Notes under the pieces: generated by a model | Told to the model about the DNA's origin: nothing | Databases searched by the model: none | Seen by the model: only the letters and a program-made list of their open reading frames with translations | From: Thermoflexus sp. | GTDB lineage: Bacteria; Chloroflexota; Anaerolineae; B4-G1; DUEL01 | Direction: 5' to 3' | DNA length: 7,893 nucleotides | NCBI GenBank assembly: GCA_028276215.1 | Contig: JAPYWT010000099.1 | Location: 1-7,893 of the forward strand | Made by a program: the position numbers and the translations under genes | Shown: in pieces, positions 1 through 6,900 of the stretch | How positions within the stretch are numbered: position 1 is the first letter of the stretch | How the letters are laid out: every line of letters begins with the position of its first letter

Positions 1-25
1 GAATCGTCCGCAAAGGGGCTTTTCA

Positions 26-50
26 GGGCTCCGGAGCGGCCTCCCGGCCC
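26..50 (-). terminator. GC-rich hairpin after the last gene (terminator-like, no U-tract)
   Basis: The minus strand reads GGG-CCGG-g-AG-gccg-CT-CCGG-ag-CCC, a stem of nine pairs with two small bulges. It lies 37 nt after the stop of the membrane-protein gene. No T-run follows, so it is not a classical intrinsic terminator; it could still protect the 3' end or assist termination. The remainder of 1-86 shows no gene. Confidence 0.3.
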
Positions 51-86
51 GATTGAGATATTTTAAAGGTGCGGCATTGAGCCCGG

Positions 87-602
87 CTAATCACCGGGGC
101 AGGGGGATTTTTGTCCAAAGTCCAGTTTCTTCCATGCGTCTTTTCTACTATCAATAACATAGCGACGCAACTTCTCCAAGGGCTGGTTCATCATATCAAT
201 TTCAGCCAATCCCTCGGGGCTGGGATCTACCCTTATGGGGCGCACCCAAAAGACCATGATAAGAAATGGTAGCGAAGCGATAAGCAGAATACTTCCCAAG
301 ATTACCAGGCAACGGCTGATACAATACATAGTGTTCAACTGGTTCTGAGCCCCTATCAACAAGGCCAGTATGGTGCCTGTAAAACCAATCAAAATACCAG
401 CTTTGGTCTCCTGGCTTGCTCTGATAGTCCGTTGCACCTCCAACGCCAGTCGCAATTCCTCGTAAATCAATTCTATTCCAGTTTGGGTCTCAGACTGAGC
501 ATCTGAGGTGCCTGCTTTACCCGGCTCAGAGTTGGGCCAGCCGCATATCCAGGCTTTGAGCAAATCAGCAAGGGTGGGCTTGTGGGCATGCCGACAAGGC
601 AT
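87..602 (-). CDS. Two-helix membrane protein, PycTM/SLATT-like
   Basis: A 171-residue protein. The ATG at 602 has AAGGAGG 5 nt upstream; the stop is TAG. Residues about 1-42 are polar. A charged helix (about 43-64, YEELRLALEVQRTIRAS) leads into ETKAGILIGFTGTILALLIGA, the first membrane helix being about 68-86. A second helix spans about 98-120 (LVILGSILLIASLPFLIMVFWV). The tail RPIRVDPSPEGLAEID and a basic helix (LRRYVIDSRKDAWKK) follow. Lys67 before the first helix and Arg121/Arg124 after the second suggest both ends face the cytoplasm. The KA-G-LxGFxGxIL pattern at the first helix and the RPxRxDPxPEGL tail recall small membrane proteins of the PycTM (DUF5706)/SLATT type, effectors of nucleotide-signalled phage defence. 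This is pattern memory, not a search. It lacks any second hydrophobic hairpin. An alternative is an unrelated membrane anchor for the complex. Confidence 0.72.
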   Translation of the reverse strand: MPCRHAHKPTLADLLKAWICGWPNSEPGKAGTSDAQSETQTGIELIYEELRLALEVQRTIRASQETKAGILIGFTGTILALLIGAQNQLNTMYCISRCLVILGSILLIASLPFLIMVFWVRPIRVDPSPEGLAEIDMMNQPLEKLRRYVIDSRKDAWKKLDFGQKSPCPGD

Positions 603-607
603 TATTC

Positions 608-614
608 CCTCCTT
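608..614 (-). promoter_or_regulatory. Shine-Dalgarno of the membrane-protein gene, partly in a small hairpin
   Basis: AAGGAGG lies 5 nt before ATG 602. The flanking TCCC (620-617) and GGGA (609-606) can pair, placing most of the site in a 7-nt loop and its last bases in the stem. A four-pair stem is weak; it may have little effect. Confidence 0.5.
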
Positions 615-636
615 GGGGGATTAAATACTATTCTGT

Positions 637-900
637 TTAAGCAGGTAATTCTGCACGCAGGCTTAGAATTTTTTCTTGAGGAGCGGATATTTTTTCAGAA
701 TAATCTTTTTGAGAGCGAGGGTCTAAAGTAGCCCTGGCTTCACCTTTGGGGGGAGGGGTTTCTGGCGCAGCCCTGGCTTGGGAATGAGGTTCCGGCGCGT
801 ACTGTTCGTAACAAATTACAAGATATGTTTCAGGTGTCGGGAGTTTAATACGTACAGGATGATCTTTATCCAGAGAAGGAGCGTCCTGGTTGCGTCTCAT
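637..900 (-). CDS. Small orphan protein, 87 aa, proline-rich
   Basis: Unrecognised. The frame is open to an ATG at 990, but the ATG at 900 is preferred because GGGAGG lies 8 nt upstream of it and the 990 start has no ribosome binding site. The protein begins MRRNQDAPSLDKDHPVRIKL and has one short hydrophobic strand-like stretch (TYLVICYEQY, about 27-36). The rest is proline-, alanine- and charge-rich (APETPPPKGEAR), probably disordered, ending in a short helix (APQEKILSLRAEL). The TYLVICYEQY stretch is too short to span a membrane. It lies 34 nt upstream of the membrane-protein gene and probably shares its message. Its role is unknown; a linker or adaptor is one possibility, without direct evidence. 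Codon use is less GC-biased than in the ATPase. Confidence 0.6.
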   Translation of the reverse strand: MRRNQDAPSLDKDHPVRIKLPTPETYLVICYEQYAPEPHSQARAAPETPPPKGEARATLDPRSQKDYSEKISAPQEKILSLRAELPA

Positions 901-1027
901 TTTTTTTACCTCCCGGTTATATTGCCAGGAAGTCCGCGCGTGCGACACACAACACGCCAACCGGTGCTCCCTGTCGGCGTTACTATGCACAGAGAGCTAT
1001 TTGGAGGGTGGAGAAAACTGCCCAGGT
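901..1027 (-). other. 127-nt intergenic gap, possible internal control region
   Basis: This is the largest gap in the block. I see no convincing -35/-10 pair and no Rho-independent terminator. A short inverted repeat GCGTG/CACGC with a 10-nt loop lies in the half nearer the downstream gene, too weak to name. It could hold a secondary promoter for the last two genes, but the sequence does not show one directly. Confidence 0.3.
909..914 (-). promoter_or_regulatory. Shine-Dalgarno setting the 87-aa start at 900
   Basis: GGGAGG is followed by T and seven A residues and then ATG. An A-rich, unstructured spacer of 8 nt favours efficient initiation and rules in favour of the shorter reading of this gene over the 117-residue one. 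Confidence 0.7.
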
Positions 1028-1231
1028 TTATTCTTCGGGCCACTCGCGGGGGCCGGTGCGTGCACGCCTAAAGGCTTGCAGGAGTCTCTCAAGCACTCCC
1101 TGGGGTTGAGGTTGGTCGTTCTCGGCACTTATATTTATGCCGTTGGACTGAGCGTCCACAAGCCCGAAGGTTAAATCGGGAAACCCGGCTTCATATTTCT
1201 CCTTCTTGTGAGTCCTGCGTCTTTCGCTCAT
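1028..1231 (-). CDS. Small orphan protein, 67 aa
   Basis: Unrecognised. The ATG at 1231 comes 3 nt after the stop of the 69-aa gene; AGAGGAG (1244-1238) lies 6 nt upstream and abuts that stop codon. The gene ends in TAA. The N terminus is highly basic (SERRRTHKKEKYE), which could bind nucleic acid or an acidic partner. A central segment (FPDLTFGLVDAQSNGINISAEND) looks like short beta strands, and a C-terminal amphipathic helix follows (GVLERLLQAFRRAR). There are no cysteines, membrane helix or known motif. Spacing makes co-expression with the upstream genes almost certain; function is unknown. It is the last gene before the only gap over 100 nt in the block. Confidence 0.7.
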   Translation of the reverse strand: MSERRRTHKKEKYEAGFPDLTFGLVDAQSNGINISAENDQPQPQGVLERLLQAFRRARTGPREWPEE

Positions 1232-1234
1232 TGT

Positions 1235-1444
1235 CTACTCCTCTCTTCTCCGCTGGGCTTTTAGAGCAGCTACATATTGCTCAAGCAGGTCCAGGCTCCG
1301 GGGGCTCAGGCAGTTCACCTCTCTGAGCAGATGCTGCAACAACATTTCTTCATCATCAGAAGCACTATGGTTTACCGAGGGATCCACCGATCCGAAGCGA
1401 TGAAGGTATTTCTGCTCCCAGTCCGGATGTTGGGTTTTACCCAT
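1235..1444 (-). CDS. Small orphan protein, 69 aa, translationally coupled
   Basis: I do not recognise this protein. The ATG at 1444 overlaps the stop of the peptidase-like gene by 8 nt (ATGGGTAA), and GGGAGGTG lies 4 nt upstream of the ATG, inside the end of the previous gene; the stop is TAG. This arrangement strongly supports a real, coupled gene. The first 30 residues are polar and probably flexible (HPDWEQKYLHRFGS). Residues about 31-66 are predicted by eye to be helical with regular leucines (EEMLLQHLLREV, SLDLLEQYVAALKAQRRR), so a small helical hairpin or oligomerisation module is plausible. There is no membrane helix, zinc site or toxin/antitoxin signature. A role as a small subunit of the neighbouring ATPase or peptidase complex is inference from context only. 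Confidence 0.75.
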   Translation of the reverse strand: MGKTQHPDWEQKYLHRFGSVDPSVNHSASDDEEMLLQHLLREVNCLSPRSLDLLEQYVAALKAQRRREE

Positions 1445-3884
1445 AGTTCACCTCCCACCCCAATTTCTCCGCAATGATATTGTTAATCGGGCAATCCGGG
1501 TGTAAGCAATCGCGATAGCAATGAAGCCGCTGTTGTTCGGCCCGTACCCACTCCTGATACTGTTGCAGGACACTATGAATATGCCGCAACCGCATATCGG
1601 CGCGGGCATCATCTCGTTCGGCCGTCAGGAGGGCATCTTCCATCTCCTCAGGCGTCAGACCAAATTGAACCACATCCCCCATCTCGGCAATTCCCAGATG
1701 CACATCCGCCGCGATCAACACGACTTGCACGGCGCATTTTGGTCCCCAGGGCTCACCAAAATATCGGTCAACAATGAAGTTCAGGTAATCGTATCCCTCC
1801 TGGTAGCGAGAGGGGCGGAAGTTGGGAAAACGCTGGAAGTACTCACTGTGTTTGGCAATTGTGTCCAGCCGGCTGTCCTTATCCAGGAGAAAATTCCTGC
1901 GCCGGTAGGCGGCGGAAGCGATTTCTGGTCTCATCTGGGGGAGTACCGTCAGTTCAACCCAGGCCGCGAAGCCTTCATTGAGGATAATGGTGCTATCGGA
2001 CAACGCCTCAATGGCTCTCTTATAGGCCAGGTACTGCTGGTATGGATAAGGCCGGGCCAGCCGGGCCGCGTCAACTTTGCGCAGAAAACCGTGCCGGTAC
2101 AGTATGTCCAATTGTCGCCCCAGCCGGGTCTGGGTGTAGAAGAACCCATGCCCGTATTTTTCGTGGAGCAAATAAGCAGCAATATTCTGAGTTAACATTG
2201 ACAGGTCTACTTCCCCGTTGTATCCAGCGATGTACAGGAGATTCTGGGCAATGTTCTCTTCATAGAGGGGATGAAGGTCAACCCAGCGCCGTCCCAATTC
2301 GGGATCAAAGGGAATGCAGCAACCGTACAAAGGTGAATAAAGAGGGGCGATATTGGCCAGGATTGCCTTCAGCAGCGGGAGATTCTGTTCCGTCTCTCTC
2401 CGGGCAGCAGCCAAAGCCATCCGCAACCGCCGCGCGACCTCGCCTGAATAGACCAGTTCCACGTATTCTTCCGGTCTCATCAGGCGGAAACTGATGGGTG
2501 CGGCAGTTTCAAACTCCCTCCGGATTCGGGTGGTCAGCCGCAGGCATTCACTATCCAGAGGAGCGACCACATCGGCCTGAATCCGTTCAATCTGCTGCTG
2601 CGGTGACTCTTTAACCTTGATCACCAGCGGTACAGACTGGTCTGATTCCGCGATGCGGAAGTGCAGCCGGTGCTCACCCGGTGTGGCTGCCTCCAGATGC
2701 CAGCGATCCCGATCATCCAGCCGTTCATGTCGGACCAGGCGAAGCCCCCGCCTGCTGTAATCCAGGGTAGTATTCAGCGGGATCGGCCGGGCTTCGCTTT
2801 CCCATTTGACCTGCCCTTCCACCACAAAAATTTGCCTCACATGAAACTCTGTACGGGGTTCCCCGCTCTCGTCCAGCGCCCGCACATGCAACCCGGCCGG
2901 TGCCTGGCAGACGAACTCACCTAATCGGTCAAAGAATAAGGGCGGTGTTTTCCCTCTACGCGCTTCAGGCCAATCCACGGTGAGGCGGAGCCCCTGTCGG
3001 CCCAATCGCTGGGGGGTGACGGTCCATCCCACCCAGATTCTTCCTCGCGGCGGGATGGACCGAATTTGAACCAGAGGTTGCTCAATGACTGTCCCCACAT
3101 CCGATTCCAGCAAGCAGCGCACCCGCTCAATCCGCTCGGAATGGGGGTTGCTGATCATTACTGAGACGGTCTCTCTCTGCCCCAGAGGGATTTTCGCTGG
3201 CACCTGGGCATCGCTGCAATCCAGCCGATTCTCAAACGCCAGCCACCGGAAAAGATTGCGGGCAAATGTGCGGTTGTCTAATTCGGAGAATTTCTTATCT
3301 CCCAGAAAAACGAAATCTCCGATGGCAACCACCCGGCCCCGGCCAGCCTCAACATATGCGGCAAACAGGTCGCCTGTCTCCGGAATGAACGCAAGGGGAC
3401 GCGGTTCGGCGTCCGCACCCCGTCGCAGAATGGTCAGAAGGCTTACCTCCCAACTGGAAATCTGGCCCACGCCCGATGTAATAAAGCAGGGCCGAAAGTC
3501 GCGTATCTCCTCAGGGGGAAAGTTGTAATAGTGCTCAAAACGGAGGCCGAATCTTTCGGCCAGCAGGTGGAAACTGTCATCCGGTTGACGCCACAATGCC
3601 TCGGCGTTTGCCATCAGCAGGAGGCCCCCGCCATCGCGCACGAACTTTTCAATAGCCTCTATCTCCTGAAGAGAAAAGGGTGTCGTAGGCGCGATGATGG
3701 CCAGCACCTGGCAGGCGCTCAGAGAATCTTCACTCCAGGCTTCTCGCTGGACGAAAATGGTCATACCCAGGGCGCTCAGTTCATTATCCAGGAGCGTCCG
3801 GGTATCTGTTTCCTTGTCCTTTTCGGGTTCGGCGTCACTGCGAAGGAGTTCGCCGTGGGCTTCATCAAACAGAACGGATGCCAT
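1437..3884 (-). CDS. GATase1-like/HExxxH metallopeptidase-like multidomain protein
   Basis: An 815-residue protein counted from ATG 3884; the stop is TAA. There is no signal peptide or membrane helix, so it is probably cytoplasmic. Residues about 1-220 resemble the DUF4350/GldG-like class I glutamine-amidotransferase fold: LFDEAHGE at the start, then LAIIAPTTPFSLQEIEAIEKF and RDGGGLLLMANAE (about 84-95); no catalytic triad is evident, so this domain may bind rather than catalyse. Residues about 225-430 are beta-rich, Ig-like (for example TVSVMISNPHSERIERV). The C-terminal half has HEKYGHG at about 574-580 and NEGFAAWVE at about 636-644, some 58 residues later. This fits a gluzincin-style zinc site with HExxxH in place of HExxH plus a downstream glutamate; HExxxH is known in DUF1704/MATCAP peptidases. 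The end carries a cysteine cluster (C789, C793, C798). It lies 49 nt after the ATPase stop, so it is likely co-transcribed. Peptidase activity is inference. Confidence 0.8.
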   Translation of the reverse strand: MASVLFDEAHGELLRSDAEPEKDKETDTRTLLDNELSALGMTIFVQREAWSEDSLSACQVLAIIAPTTPFSLQEIEAIEKFVRDGGGLLLMANAEALWRQPDDSFHLLAERFGLRFEHYYNFPPEEIRDFRPCFITSGVGQISSWEVSLLTILRRGADAEPRPLAFIPETGDLFAAYVEAGRGRVVAIGDFVFLGDKKFSELDNRTFARNLFRWLAFENRLDCSDAQVPAKIPLGQRETVSVMISNPHSERIERVRCLLESDVGTVIEQPLVQIRSIPPRGRIWVGWTVTPQRLGRQGLRLTVDWPEARRGKTPPLFFDRLGEFVCQAPAGLHVRALDESGEPRTEFHVRQIFVVEGQVKWESEARPIPLNTTLDYSRRGLRLVRHERLDDRDRWHLEAATPGEHRLHFRIAESDQSVPLVIKVKESPQQQIERIQADVVAPLDSECLRLTTRIRREFETAAPISFRLMRPEEYVELVYSGEVARRLRMALAAARRETEQNLPLLKAILANIAPLYSPLYGCCIPFDPELGRRWVDLHPLYEENIAQNLLYIAGYNGEVDLSMLTQNIAAYLLHEKYGHGFFYTQTRLGRQLDILYRHGFLRKVDAARLARPYPYQQYLAYKRAIEALSDSTIILNEGFAAWVELTVLPQMRPEIASAAYRRRNFLLDKDSRLDTIAKHSEYFQRFPNFRPSRYQEGYDYLNFIVDRYFGEPWGPKCAVQVVLIAADVHLGIAEMGDVVQFGLTPEEMEDALLTAERDDARADMRLRHIHSVLQQYQEWVRAEQQRLHCYRDCLHPDCPINNIIAEKLGWEVNYG
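1449..1456 (-). promoter_or_regulatory. Strong Shine-Dalgarno inside the 3' end of the preceding gene
   Basis: GGGAGGTG encodes part of the last codons of the peptidase-like protein and at the same time serves the 69-aa gene, which starts at 1444. Termination of one gene within the start of the next suggests translational coupling and matched stoichiometry. Confidence 0.7.
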
Positions 3885-3891
3885 AGATTCA

Positions 3892-3897
3892 CACCCT
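3892..3897 (-). promoter_or_regulatory. Shine-Dalgarno deciding the start of the peptidase-like gene
   Basis: AGGGTG sits 7 nt before ATG at 3884. The reading frame is open up to a TTG at 3902, but nothing resembling a ribosome binding site precedes that TTG, and the extra six residues (MPGCES) contribute nothing to the GATase1-like domain. The ATG start is therefore preferred. Confidence 0.55.
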
Positions 3898-3933
3898 GGC
3901 AACGCGCAATTAAAAGAGGATTCTTCGCTCTGA

Positions 3934-6900
3934 TTATCGCAGACTCAGCCGGATGGTCTTCTTATCCGGGTGCGCTTTTCTGGCCTCTTCCAGGGCCTGG
4001 CGCAGCAACTTTTCAAAATCCCGTACGGTGGCCGGGATTTCATCCTCCCCAACGGTGGGGTGGAGTTCGGCCAGCCGGGCGAAGACGTCGGCGGGCGCGG
4101 TCACCAGGCCGTCCTCCACCAGCAGGCGGCGGATGGATTCGGCCACCTGTTCGTCCAGCAGGTCCACCAGGCGGGCAATCTCGGCGGCCTGGGCCGCTTC
4201 TATCAGGCGGGAGAGTTCATCGCCGCCGGCTCGCTCCAGAACCCGCCGTACGGCTTCCGCGCTCAGGCGCCGCCGCTGTTCCTGCAGCGCCCGCTCCAGA
4301 TCGTCCAGGAAGGCCTCCACCTCCGCCGTGGGGGCCCGGGCCGTCAACTTCAGTCCGCAGGCCGCACAGACGGGCTGGGCTTCCACATTCACCAAACTGA
4401 CATCGGTGATTGGGCAGGGGCGCAGTTGCTCCTGCAGCCGCGCGTACCGTTCCACCAGGCCCTCCCCGATAGGGCTTCCCAGTTCCCGGATACCGTTGAG
4501 CAGCGCCAGTGCCCGGAGTTGACGGTCGACGTCCACCAGTCGGGCCTGCAACTCGCGCATCTCCTTGTAGGTATCCCGATGGTGCTTCTGGTACGCGATC
4601 CGATACCGGTTTTTCAGCCGCTGGAGCCGGTCAGCGATGCTGCCCCAGAGTTCGGGATTGCGCTCCAGATTGTCCAGGGACAGTTCCTCCAGCAACAGCA
4701 TCCGGTCGCCTGCCAGTTCAGCGTCCTCCGGGCGTAGCGTCATCGCCTCCAGGTAGGTGCGCGCCTCCTGGATGGGGGCCGCGTATCCGGCCAGTTGGCG
4801 GAGCCGGTAGTGAACGGCGACGTCCTCCCGGAGCGCTTCGGGGGAGGCGTAGTGCCGCTGAGCCTCTTCGTAGAAGGCCGCATATCCCTGGGCCCCGGCC
4901 TGTCCCAGCGCCTGCATCCGATTCAAGACCTCCCGGGCGGTGTCGCTCAGTTCCCCGTGCAGGGAACGGGCCAGGCTCTCCAGGCTCCTGCGTGTGGTCT
5001 CTATCTCCTGGAGCAGGGTTTCCATAGCGGCACGAAGGGCGGCGGCCTGACGGTCTATCTCATCCGGGTCCGAGGAAGCGTGCAGATCTCGCTTTACCTC
5101 GCGGGCGAAGGCGACAGCGTCGTTCCAACTGGGGCCCCGGGCGAGGACAAGGGTGTCAAACCAGCGCTCCAGCCCCGGTTTCCAGTCCAGGTCCACCACG
5201 TTGGTCATCGTCAATACCGGCTTGGGCATGGGTTGGCCCTTCCGGTTGGTCACCCGGTGGCCTGGCTTGAGGGTGATTTCTACCCGGGGTTGCCCGTGGC
5301 GGACGAAGGCCAGGAGGTACAACTGGATCAGCGCGTAGGGGAGGCCATAGGGCACTCCAGAGAGGCGGTCATAAATCTGCCAGACGGGGACTTCTTTCCC
5401 CGGGGACTCCTCCAGCATGGCCCGGATCAGGTCCAGCGCCCGACAGCCAATGGGGGCGAAACTGGTGGGGTTATCGGGGGAGACCAGACCCAGCCCGACG
5501 GCGTAGTTGCGGACGGCGGCCATCGCGGCAGAGGTCTCCTGCTGACCGAAGAGCCCGTCAAACACCCGACCGATTTCAAGGGGACGCAGGGTGGAGCGCA
5601 GTCGGGTGTCATCCACGGGAAGTTCCCGGTAGGCCACCGCCAGAAGCCGCTCTACAATGTAGTCCACCCGGCGGTCCATACTGGACATCCCCATGGCTTC
5701 CCGCATATCTATGGCCAGGCCGTCGCGCGTCACCACAGTGGCCGCGCGGTAGAGGTTGATCTGCCGGGTGGGCAGGTCGGTGAGCAGGGCGTTTCTTTTG
5801 GTTCGCAGCCACTCACGGACTTTTTCCGCCTCCGGGCCAGTGCGGTCCCGATAGTCTCGCTCCATATTCTGCCATGCCAGGTAGTCTGCAGTGGCTGAGT
5901 AGGCGTCGTTGACCAGTGGGGCCGGGATGACGACAGCGATCCGGGGGTCCTCCAGGTCGGTGGGCCGGACGGCGTCGGGGCTGTCGCCAGTGAGGAAGAC
6001 GACGCGGAAGTGTTTGTCCTCCCGCAGCGGGCGTCCCCACTCCGGTTGCCAGCGGGTGGCGACGACCACCTCTCCGTTGTACTCCAGGCGGCGAAACTCG
6101 GTACGCTGGGGTTTCACCTCGTCCGGCCTGAAATCGCCAAACAGTCCGGTCGGTCCGCCTGTATCGGCAGCGGTCAGGAAAAGAGATTCCTGCCAGGCCT
6201 GGAAGACTGCGAAGTCGTCCCGGAGCACTTTCTCGCGGTAACGGGCGAAGATTTCCACCGGGGTAGGGCCCTCGCCGCCGGTCACGATAAACGAGGCTTC
6301 CTGCTGTTCAAAGCGGACCTGTGGCAGGTCCCGCATTCGCGCCAGGACGTACGCCACGGCGTCCTCGGCGCGCAGGATGTCCGATGTGGCCAGCGTTGCC
6401 TGGGCCAGTTCGGTCAGGGAGAGGGGGCGGGGCCGTTCCAGGTGGGCCAGGTGCCACAGGAAGAGGGTGGCCAGGACGTCCCGGGCCAGGGACAGGTCAT
6501 CCGGCTCCAGCCCCAGGCTCTCCAGCCCTTCGCGGGCAACCCGATAAGCATCCAGGGCGGGTTTATAGACGGTTGTGTTGAGGCAATCCTGCAGGTGGTC
6601 ACTTTCCAGCAAGTCGGCCACGCGGATCAGCGTATCCCGATCCAGCAGGGTGGGGTGATTCAACACCTGCCAGAAGATGAGGATGCCGGAACGGGCGGTC
6701 GGCAGTTCCCGGGCGGTGATGCGTCGCACCACCTCAAAGCAGCGCGGCTGGAAGGGGAAGACGTCCCGGAACTGCTCTTCCCGCATGTGGCGGGCGAACT
6801 CAAACTGTTCCGCGTAGTAGTGATAGTACTCGCTGATTTCCGGCGCCCGTTCCGGGTCCAGTTCGCGTACCCGGCGGGAGACAATGATGTCATAGTCGTG

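Noticed and set aside
1..86. Frameshifted continuation of the membrane protein with a second hydrophobic hairpin
   Set aside because: Two downstream frames that were read show polar sequence and stop codons, with no hydrophobic stretch, so there is no sign of a simple frameshift.
901..990. N-terminal extension of the 87-aa gene to ATG 990
   Set aside because: No ribosome binding site at 990, whereas GGGAGG is well placed for ATG 900.
3885..3902. TTG start at 3902 for the peptidase-like gene
   Set aside because: No Shine-Dalgarno before the TTG; the internal ATG at 3884 has AGGGTG at 7 nt.
3531..4400. 289-codon open frame on the plus strand
   Set aside because: Runs across the junction of two real minus-strand genes and turns into Pro/Arg/Gly low-complexity sequence; a shadow.
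4795..5898. 367-codon open frame on the plus strand
   Set aside because: Antisense shadow of the ATPase gene; no domain or ribosome binding site seen.
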